A DNA stretch of 44,704 nucleotides, from positions 1-44,704 of the forward strand of contig NZ_JAMFMB010000032.1 in NCBI RefSeq assembly GCF_023502395.1. The letters are read 5' to 3'. Both the position numbers and the translations under genes were made by a program. This DNA is from Ruegeria spongiae (GTDB lineage: Bacteria; Pseudomonadota; Alphaproteobacteria; Rhodobacterales; Rhodobacteraceae). Numbering within the stretch: position 1 is the stretch's first letter; each line of letters opens with the position of its first letter. The notes under the pieces were generated by a model. That model did no database searches and was not told the DNA's origin. It worked only from the letters and a program-made list of their open reading frames with translations. Of the stretch, positions 25,338 through 31,749 are shown piece by piece.

Positions 25338-26173
25338 GCAAACATCCATATGATCCCGGTGCGGAAGGCGCGAAAATGGGTTTCAGGGATGCCATGTCTT
25401 ATGGCGATTACCTGAAACTGGAACACCTTCTCGTCCAACAATGTCCCTTGTCCAGCGCCCATGACGAAATGCTGTTCATAATTCAGCATCAGACCAGCGA
25501 GTTGTGGATGAAGCTGGCTTTGCACGAAATGTCGGCGGCACGTGCGGCCCTGAATGCAGGCAACATGCCTGCGATGTTCAAGATGCTGGCCCGTGTAGCG
25601 CGCATATTCGAACAACTCAACAACGCCTGGGATGTATTACGCACTATGACGCCCGCTGATTACACCACCTTCCGCGAAGCGCTGGGGCTGTCGTCGGGCT
25701 TTCAATCCTATCAGTACCGCATGATCGAGTACGTCCTGGGCAACCGCAATCCCAACATGCTCAAACCTCATGAACATATGCCGGAAGTCCACAAGATGCT
25801 GAGCGATGAACTTGCCCGGCCAAGTTTTTATGACGACATCATTCGGCTGCTGTTCACCACCATAGACGGCCCTCACGCAAAGATACCCGAGCCTCAGCTG
25901 AAATCGCCTCACGCATCGGTGCCCGAAGTGCAAGCCAGGTGGCGGCAGGTTTACGAGGATGTCGACACCTATTGGGTCCTGTATGAGCTTGGTGAAAAGC
26001 TCGTCGATCTCGAGGATTACTTCCGCAGGTGGCGCTTTAACCACGTCACGACGGTTGAGCGCGTTATCGGCTTCAAACGAGGGACCGGGGGCACCTCGGG
26101 CGTCGACTACCTGCGCAAGATGCTCAGCGTGGAACTGTTCCCCGAACTTTGGCACCTGCGAGGAGAGCTTTGA
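25334..26173 (+). CDS. kynA: Tryptophan 2,3-dioxygenase
   Basis: A 279-residue protein of usual bacterial length. The signature HDEMLFIIQHQTSELWMKL (near residues 48-66) holds the active-site His and the substrate-binding segment. The heme-ligand region is WRFNHVTTVERVIGFK, followed by the GTGGTSGVDYLRKML substrate loop. It opens the indole ring of L-tryptophan with O2 to give N-formylkynurenine. It is coupled to the CoA ligase (ATGA overlap) and to kynureninase (TGATG). The formamidase that should act between it and kynureninase is not encoded in this window. Confidence 0.97.
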   Translation: MSKHPYDPGAEGAKMGFRDAMSYGDYLKLEHLLVQQCPLSSAHDEMLFIIQHQTSELWMKLALHEMSAARAALNAGNMPAMFKMLARVARIFEQLNNAWDVLRTMTPADYTTFREALGLSSGFQSYQYRMIEYVLGNRNPNMLKPHEHMPEVHKMLSDELARPSFYDDIIRLLFTTIDGPHAKIPEPQLKSPHASVPEVQARWRQVYEDVDTYWVLYELGEKLVDLEDYFRRWRFNHVTTVERVIGFKRGTGGTSGVDYLRKMLSVELFPELWHLRGEL

Positions 26174-27369
26174 TGCCTGGCAATTCAGTTTATCGAAAGC
26201 ACCTGTTCGATATTCCCGAGGATGTGATCTATCTGGACGGCAACTCGCTGGGTCCTTTGCCGCGGGATGCCGCCCAACGCGCCACCGAGGTCATTGCGTC
26301 CGAATGGGGCCGCGAGTTGATCAAGGCCTGGAATACCGCAGACTGGATCTCGTTGCCGAAAAATGTCGGTGACCGGATTGCACGACTGATCGGCGCGCCC
26401 GAAGGGTCGGTGGCAACCGGCGACACGCTGTCGATCAAAGTGTATCAGGCCCTCGCTGCAGCTTTGAAGATGCGCCCCGACCGCCGGGTCATCCTGTCTG
26501 ATAACGGCAATTTCCCGACCGATCTCTATATGGCGGAGGGGCTGATCGACACGATCGGCAAAGACTACGAACTGCGCACTCCGTCGCCCGAGGACGTGGC
26601 CGATGTCATCACAGAAGAGGTGGCGGTGGTCATGCTGACCGAGGTCGATTATCGAACCGGCCGCAAGCATGACATGGCCGACATCACCCGACGCGCGCAT
26701 GCAGCCAGGGCCGTGATGATCTGGGACCTGGCCCATAGTGCCGGAGCGATGCCCGTGGATCTGGCCGGATGCAATGCGGAATTCGCCACTGGTTGCACCT
26801 ATAAATACCTCAATGGCGGTCCCGGCGCGCCCGCCTTTATCTACGTGAGGCCGGATATCATTGAGCAGATAGAACCCGCTCTGGCCGGCTGGATGGGCCA
26901 TGCGGCCCCCTTCGCCATGGAGTTGAATTATCGTCCCATGATGTCCACGGAACGGATGCGGGTCGGGACACCGCCGATTATCCAATTGTCAGTCCTGCAA
27001 CAGGCCTTGCGGATCTGGGACGGGGTTGATCTGCAGGACATACGCGCCGCCTCGATCGCCCTGTCCGAACGATTCATATCAGAAGTCGAAGCACGCTGCC
27101 CGGAACTGAAACTGGCCTCGCCGCGCAATGCCGACGAACGCGGTTCGCAGGTCTCGTTCGCCTTCGAAAATGGCTATGCCGCGATGCAGGCCTTTATCGA
27201 CCGTGGAGTGATCGGGGATTTCCGCGCGCCAGATATCATGCGGTTCGGATTCACGCCATTGTATCTGGACGAGGGCGATATCGTCCGTGGTGCAGAGGTG
27301 ATCGAGGACGTCCTAAAGAACGAACTTTGGCGCGATCCAAAATATCTCGTCAAGTCGCGTGTGACCTGA
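26173..27369 (+). CDS. kynU: Kynureninase
   Basis: A 398-residue PLP enzyme, started at ATG 26173 overlapping the kynA stop. Canonical kynureninase features are visible: YLDGNSLGPLP near the N terminus, DLAHSAGAMPVDL with the PLP-contacting aspartate, the Schiff-base lysine in GCTYKYLNGGPGAP, and WMGHAAPFAMELNYRP downstream. It hydrolyses L-kynurenine to anthranilate and alanine. Anthranilate would then be taken by the CoA ligase encoded in the same operon. It is distinct from the divergent kynureninase-like protein at 16211. Confidence 0.96.
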   Translation: MPGNSVYRKHLFDIPEDVIYLDGNSLGPLPRDAAQRATEVIASEWGRELIKAWNTADWISLPKNVGDRIARLIGAPEGSVATGDTLSIKVYQALAAALKMRPDRRVILSDNGNFPTDLYMAEGLIDTIGKDYELRTPSPEDVADVITEEVAVVMLTEVDYRTGRKHDMADITRRAHAARAVMIWDLAHSAGAMPVDLAGCNAEFATGCTYKYLNGGPGAPAFIYVRPDIIEQIEPALAGWMGHAAPFAMELNYRPMMSTERMRVGTPPIIQLSVLQQALRIWDGVDLQDIRAASIALSERFISEVEARCPELKLASPRNADERGSQVSFAFENGYAAMQAFIDRGVIGDFRAPDIMRFGFTPLYLDEGDIVRGAEVIEDVLKNELWRDPKYLVKSRVT

Positions 27370-27388
27370 TGCTTGGAGCGTTGCGCAT

Positions 27389-27799
27389 ATGATGCAGTTC
27401 GCCTGCCGCCAGAAGGTGCTGTTTCGCCATTGCGATCCGGCGGGGATCGTCTTTTATCCCCGCTATTTCGAGATGCTGAATGATTGCGTCGAAACGTTCT
27501 TTGACGAATGCATCGGTTGGCCATTTGAAACTGTGCATAAGGAGGCGGCAGTGCCCACGGCAAGTATTTCAGTGGATTTCACTACTCCCAGTCACCATGG
27601 CGATCTGCTGGAATTCAACCTGATGGTTGTCAGGCTGGGCACGGCCAGCATGGCGTTGGAATTCCGCGCGACCTGCGGCGAAGAACTCCGGCTCAAAGGG
27701 GGGTCCACACTTGTCTATGTCGGACCCGGCGGACGCCCACAGCCCTGGCCACGAACTGTAAGAGACGCAATGGCTGACAAGAAATGGGGGACGCAATGA
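27389..27799 (+). CDS. Acyl-CoA thioesterase, 4-hydroxybenzoyl-CoA thioesterase (hotdog) family
   Basis: A 136-residue hotdog-fold protein; two ATGs in tandem (27389/27392) make the exact start uncertain by one codon. The N-terminal FRHCDPAGIVFYPRYFEMLN is the characteristic active-site segment, with the catalytic aspartate in DPAGIVFYPRYF. These enzymes release aromatic or alicyclic acids from CoA. In this operon it may recycle CoA from stalled aryl-CoA intermediates or liberate a pathway product. Its stop overlaps the RidA-like gene start (ATGA), so the two are translationally coupled. Confidence 0.9.
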   Translation: MMQFACRQKVLFRHCDPAGIVFYPRYFEMLNDCVETFFDECIGWPFETVHKEAAVPTASISVDFTTPSHHGDLLEFNLMVVRLGTASMALEFRATCGEELRLKGGSTLVYVGPGGRPQPWPRTVRDAMADKKWGTQ

Positions 27800-28191
27800 C
27801 GCTGAAGGAAATTCATCCCGAAGGATGGGCACCCGCGCTAGGGTATGCCAATGGCATGCTGGCCAGGGACGGAACGCTGTATATCGGAGGCCAGATTGGC
27901 TGGAACGAGAATAAGGAATTCGTCGCCCGGGACCTCATCTCGCAGATGGAGCAGACCCTGCGCAACATCCTGACGATTGTCGAGGCCGCTGGCGGTCAGG
28001 CCACCGACGTGGCGCGCCTGACATGGTTCATCAAAGACAAGCAGGAATACCTGACAAATCAGCGCGAAGTCGGACAGGCCTATCGCCGCGTCTTCGGCAA
28101 GCATTTTCCGGCCATGTCGATGCTGATTGTCAAGGATCTGGTAGAAGATGACGCCCTGATCGAGATCGAGGCAACCGCATGTATCGGGTGA
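27796..28191 (+). CDS. RidA-like (YjgF/UK114) family protein, possible pathway enamine deaminase
   Basis: A 131-residue Rid protein started at ATG 27796, preceded by GGGGGACGC. Family features include LYIGGQIGWN, QTLRNILTIVEAAGG, ARLTWFIKD and the C-terminal ALIEIEATA. The arginine that binds the substrate carboxylate in archetypal RidA (in a P-A-R context) is missing: the equivalent stretch reads FPAMSMLIV. It therefore belongs with Rid subgroups lacking that residue. It is the last gene of the tryptophan/anthranilate operon, immediately before IS debris. Since ring reduction of anthraniloyl-CoA yields a beta-amino enoyl-CoA (an enamine), a dedicated deaminase or hydrolase role is an attractive inference. 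Confidence 0.82.
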   Translation: MTLKEIHPEGWAPALGYANGMLARDGTLYIGGQIGWNENKEFVARDLISQMEQTLRNILTIVEAAGGQATDVARLTWFIKDKQEYLTNQREVGQAYRRVFGKHFPAMSMLIVKDLVEDDALIEIEATACIG

Positions 28192-28194
28192 TGC

Positions 28195-28458
28195 GTTTCC
28201 GTCGCAAAAATTGGCGTTGATGAAAGCTAGGTGCTCAATTCCTGAAGTCGCTGATCCTTTACGCAGTGTATTTCTAATATGTGTTCTGGAGTGTCATACC
28301 GCGACCTGGAAGAGATTGTGGCTGAACGTGGGGTGACGGTCGATCACACGACTCTGAACCGATGGGTCATAAAGTACGAGCCTCAGGTCGCTTTGATGAC
28401 GCAGAAATGAAAGTCAAAACAGCAGTTTCCTGGCGCATGGACGAAACTCTGAGTAATT
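28195..28458 (+). pseudogene. IS6-family transposase remnant with left terminal repeat
   Basis: Four bases after the RidA stop is GTTTCCGTCGCAAA, which matches the IS6-type end at 42463-42476 (reverse complement) at 13 of 14 positions. The frame then reads, with stops, ILYAVYF and, after a shift, VSYRDLEEIVAERGVTVDHT, TLNRWVIKYEPQVA and SWRMDET. This is the HTH through the first catalytic aspartate (MDET) of an IS26-like transposase. Everything after MDET is replaced by unrelated sequence. It is clearly non-functional. Confidence 0.8.
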
Positions 28459-28483
28459 GAGCGGCGGCTCTCCACGCCGGTGC

Positions 28484-28722
28484 TTACCGAAGGATGACAC
28501 GCCTTTGATCCTCGGCGACTGGCTGCGCCTCCGGCCACGCCCTTCCACGCTTTGAGAACAATGGTCCGGTATAGGGTGGAAGCAGGTTAGCGTGCAGAAT
28601 CGAATGGATGCGGTTCTTGAGACGGGTCATCTGGGAAACCAACTGCACACGATCCGCCACGACCCGGCGCAGCCGCTCCGTTTCTTCGTGGGGCATCCAG
28701 ACTTCCGGTAGAAACCCCACCC
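28484..28722 (-). pseudogene. IS110-family transposase fragment
   Basis: The minus strand reads LPEVWMPHEETERLRRVVAD, then QLVSQMTRLKNRIHSILHAN and LFSKRGRAWPEAQPV. This is the middle section of IS110/IS116-type transposases, whose RxxLKNRIHAxLH stretch is distinctive. Neither the N-terminal DEDD catalytic part nor the C-terminal part is present. It begins exactly where the IS6 N-terminal fragment ends (about 28722), so the two were joined by nested insertion or deletion. Confidence 0.65.
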
Positions 28723-28896
28723 TTCAGCAGCATCTCTTCAACTGCGCGGAGGTTCAGATTGAAACGAACATAGAGCACACCGCTTGGGCGATGACCTGCG
28801 GAGGAAATCGGTGGCATTTGAAGCTGATCGACGATGATTTTGTTAACTACCTACGTCCAAACCCCAACATCAGCGGCCGAACCACGGTTAACGTGA
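28722..28896 (-). pseudogene. IS6-family transposase N-terminal fragment
   Basis: Minus-strand frames read FKCHRFPPQVIAQAVCSM and, after a shift, LYVRFNLNLRAVEEMLLKGG. This is the N-terminal ribbon/HTH entry of an IS6 transposase, closely like the copy near 8.9 kb. The upstream flanks of both copies also align and share GGTTAACGTGA (9020-9030 and 28886-28896), probably marking the original element's 5' region. The 28.2-28.9 kb gap thus holds three IS fragments and no intact gene. Confidence 0.7.
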
Positions 28897-28906
28897 AAAC
28901 GTCCGG

Positions 28907-29911
28907 TCAAGACACCTTAAATAAGTTGCCATTAGTGATTTGGCGCACTGCACGATCCATGCGGAATTGGTTGCCGCGATCCGTGTGCTCATCCGCCATC
29001 AGATCCTGGTAGCCGTCGGCCACTGCGCGCAAGTAATCCAATGCGTCTGTCTTGCGGCCCTTGAGCGCCATCAAGTAGCCGCGCGACAATTCTAGGAAAA
29101 ACTCATATTTGCGGTCTATCCCCGGAAAGCCAGTTGCATCGTGATAGGTCATGCATTCTTCGTAGCTGCCCTGGGTGAAGGGATCATAATCAGCCACGTC
29201 CTGTGGCAGGTCCTTGATGCTGGTATAGATCGAAGAAGTGAAGACCTGTCCCTCCCAGCGGTAATAATCCTTGAGATAACCCATGGTAACCTTGATCCAG
29301 GGTAACCGGTCAAAGAAGAAGTCTTGGTTGATCAACACAGAATTGCCTCCAATCATAGACGGGTAAAACTGCTTCGACACATGTGCGTTCAAGCGGATGG
29401 ATTTGCAGACGTCCACAAAGGCAATTTCGATGGGGGTACCGTCCCACTTTTCCTCGTTCAGATCGCCGATGTGAAGCGAGATCAGACCCTTGTACGGGGC
29501 TACGTTTTCTTCCAGGATCGGCACAAAGCTCTCCCCCAGAGTGTAAGGCGTTCCATTGAAGACCCGGTTTCTGTCGACCTTTTCACTGGCCGGTGGCGGC
29601 AAATAGCCCAGTTCATAGCCATGCAGAGGTTTGCCATCGGGAAAATTCGAGAAATCCATGTCGGCAAAACTCGGGTTGGACTGGAGCCCCGAAGCGCTGG
29701 CCACCAGGGAGGAGCCGAAAAAGCTGCCACCGTCGATGATGACACCAACACCGCGATATAGCTTGCCAGCCACGGCGGACAGCATCGCCCGCTCCATGTA
29801 AGATAGCATACCCGGTGCGCTGCTCTGACGTTGGTTGAGCACCAAATTGGGAAGGTCGAGCTTTTCGACAAACGAGCTGCCGACGACACCTCTGGAGATA
29901 TTCAAGTACAT
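28907..29911 (-). CDS. Putative class I methyltransferase-like protein of the glycan island
   Basis: A 334-residue protein that I do not firmly recognise. GVGVIIDGGSFFGSSLVAS (about residues 53-71) looks like a SAM-binding first strand and loop. IEIAFVDVCKSIRLNAHVSK and GGNSVLINQDFFFDRLPWIK resemble the later strands of Methyltransf_24/TylF-like enzymes acting on sugars. No signal peptide or membrane helix is seen. Its 3' end touches the IS6 debris at 28.9 kb and appears complete. Its neighbours are a UDP-sulfoquinovose synthase and glycosyltransferases, so a sugar O-methyltransferase is the best guess. A non-catalytic Rossmann-like protein is the alternative. Confidence 0.6.
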   Translation of the reverse strand: MYLNISRGVVGSSFVEKLDLPNLVLNQRQSSAPGMLSYMERAMLSAVAGKLYRGVGVIIDGGSFFGSSLVASASGLQSNPSFADMDFSNFPDGKPLHGYELGYLPPPASEKVDRNRVFNGTPYTLGESFVPILEENVAPYKGLISLHIGDLNEEKWDGTPIEIAFVDVCKSIRLNAHVSKQFYPSMIGGNSVLINQDFFFDRLPWIKVTMGYLKDYYRWEGQVFTSSIYTSIKDLPQDVADYDPFTQGSYEECMTYHDATGFPGIDRKYEFFLELSRGYLMALKGRKTDALDYLRAVADGYQDLMADEHTDRGNQFRMDRAVRQITNGNLFKVS

Positions 29912-30364
29912 GATAAGGTGCCCTTTTCTGTCCTGTTTAGTGAGGGTAACCTGTTCCGGTTCAAGCCTGCGAGATTGGGGATGGGATCAGCCATCTGGGT
30001 ATGGCCGCGCGAACTTCCCAAGGTTGCAGAAATTGTGTCCCTTTTCTTATATCGCCGGGTATCTTCAGAGCCGAAAATAGCAACTTCGGTTTTAAGGCAC
30101 TGGTTACACCAACTTTGCGCGAGTAATTTGAGGTCAGTGGCCTCAATGAAGAAGTGAGCACTGCCTTGAATTACCGCCATGCGCAGTTTTTGGTCGGCTA
30201 TTTCTGGTCCGGTGAATTCGATGCTGACGGTACGGGAAAACGCGGATGCCACCTGCGTCGGAGGCAGCGGGAATCGGCCAGCTTGTGCCGATACATTTTG
30301 CCATACAACAAGTCGTTGCGGCCGAACGGTGCAATCCGCTCGGCACAAAAACAACGGCGATGTT
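29912..30364. other. Gap of about 450 bp without a recognised gene
   Basis: This stretch upstream of the methyltransferase-like gene holds no motif that I recognise. One long minus-strand frame (29902-30501, 199 codons) is open across it and over the 3' end of sqdB in another frame, with segments such as MAVIQGSAHFFIEATDLKLL that read protein-like. Because it overlaps two better genes and has no known similarity, it is not called as a gene. It may include the methyltransferase promoter. Confidence 0.4.
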
Positions 30365-31588
30365 TCAGGTGGCGCTTTCAAGCAACGCATGTTTTTTTGG
30401 GGAAAGGTTTTCTCGTCGACTTTTGGTAGGTTGTTTCCAAAGCGATACACAGGGAATCTTGGATTTGTCGCAGCGCAAAGCATATTTTTGAGCAATCTCA
30501 TGGACTTCTTCCATCAGGCTTGCTTTCAACCTGACCGGCTCAAGTCCCAGATGCATGAAACCCTGGTTGAGAACTTCCAGCTCATTCTCGGCCATTTCGT
30601 TCCGCGGGTTGTCGAGATTAGAAATTTCTGCACCCATCATCTCGCGAAGCATATGAGCCAAGTCGCGAACCCGGTGCGTTTCCGTTGCCTGGTTCAGGAT
30701 CTGGACCCGGTCGCCGTCTTGCGGCGGGTTTTGCAGTACCAATTCGATACAGCGGCAGGTGTCCTGAATATGGATGAAGGCCCGCGTCTGACCCCCTGTT
30801 CCATGTACGGTTACAGGGAATTTGATCGCTGCCTGCATGATGAAACGATTCAAAACCGTGCCATAGTCTCCATCATAGTCAAAACGGTTGATCAACCTTT
30901 CGTCCAGTTCGGTTTCCGGCGTCTGCGTTCCCCAGACAATTCCCTGATGCAAGTCCGTGACCTTGACACCGTCGTTCTTGTTGTAGAAGGCGAATAGAAG
31001 CTGATCTTGGCACTTTGTCATATGGTAGATCGATCCGGGGTTCGGTGGATACAGGATGTCCTGCTTGATCTCACCCGTAGGTGTTGCGATCTTCACATTC
31101 AAATAGCCCTCCGGAATCTCGATCCCGGCAGTCCCGTATCCATATACGCCCATAGTTCCAAGATGGATCAAATGCGTATCCAAACCGGACTCGACTATTG
31201 CCGCCAGTACATCATTGGTCGCATTGATGTTGTTTGAAACCGTATAACGCTTGTGCGCCGCACTTTTCATAGAGTAGGGCGCAGCCCGTTGTTCAGCAAA
31301 ATGTATGATTGCATCGGGCCGCTCTTCACTGATCAAAGCGAGCAGACGTTCATAGTCCTGTCCGACCGTAAAGTTTTCAAAGCGGATGGTGTTACCGGTC
31401 AGCTCTTTCCAGACACGCAGTCGCTCGCCAATAGGCCGAATAGGCGTGAGGCTTTCAACTTCAAGTTCCAAGTCGATTTTACGCCGGGAGAGGTTGTCTA
31501 CGATAACAACTTCATGCCCACGTTGTGAAAGATAGAGACTGGTCGGCCATCCGCAAAACCCATCTCCTCCGAGAATAAGAACTTTCAT
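30365..31588 (-). CDS. sqdB: UDP-sulfoquinovose synthase (SqdB/SQD1 family)
   Basis: A 407-residue extended SDR started at ATG 31588 (MKVLILGGDGFCGWPTSLYL); an ATG five codons earlier (31603) is also possible. The NAD motif GGDGFCGW, the catalytic threonine region HLGTMGVYG, and the Tyr/Lys motif in IYHMTKCQDQ are all present. DLHQGIVWGTQT is a specific SqdB signature. The enzyme uses UDP-glucose and sulfite to make UDP-sulfoquinovose. No sulfolipid transferase (SqdD/SqdX type) or sqdC is recognised here; the gene lies among large glycosyltransferases instead. The product may therefore feed a surface glycan rather than, or in addition to, sulfolipid. Confidence 0.93.
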   Translation of the reverse strand: MKVLILGGDGFCGWPTSLYLSQRGHEVVIVDNLSRRKIDLELEVESLTPIRPIGERLRVWKELTGNTIRFENFTVGQDYERLLALISEERPDAIIHFAEQRAAPYSMKSAAHKRYTVSNNINATNDVLAAIVESGLDTHLIHLGTMGVYGYGTAGIEIPEGYLNVKIATPTGEIKQDILYPPNPGSIYHMTKCQDQLLFAFYNKNDGVKVTDLHQGIVWGTQTPETELDERLINRFDYDGDYGTVLNRFIMQAAIKFPVTVHGTGGQTRAFIHIQDTCRCIELVLQNPPQDGDRVQILNQATETHRVRDLAHMLREMMGAEISNLDNPRNEMAENELEVLNQGFMHLGLEPVRLKASLMEEVHEIAQKYALRCDKSKIPCVSLWKQPTKSRRENLSPKKHALLESAT

Positions 31589-31706
31589 TTTAGTTCGTCC
31601 CATAATTTCTTTACGCGCTAAAGTAGTGTCGCGTGGATTGTGCGCAAGCAGAAAAACGCATTAGTGATTCTGGAATGCGATTCGCGGTGGTGGCCAATCA
31701 AAATCA

Positions 31707-31724
31707 GGCCGTTGCAATACGGCC
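31707..31724 (-). terminator. Possible terminator hairpin after the GT2/GT4 gene
   Basis: GGCCGT-TGCAAT-ACGGCC, a 6-bp GC-rich stem starting about 25 bp past the stop of the minus-strand glycosyltransferase gene. On that strand the stem is followed by TGATTTTGATT, a weak T-rich tract. It could be a leaky intrinsic terminator between this gene and sqdB. Confidence 0.4.
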
Positions 31725-31749
31725 CCACAGCCGCGTTTCACCTTAGAAT

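Noticed and set aside
28195-28896. An intact transposase gene in the IS debris
   Set aside because: All three fragments lack catalytic parts and change frame, so no functional transposase is encoded.
30179-30997. 272-codon plus-strand frame opposite sqdB
   Set aside because: SqdB signatures on the minus strand cover the region, and the plus-strand protein has no recognisable feature.
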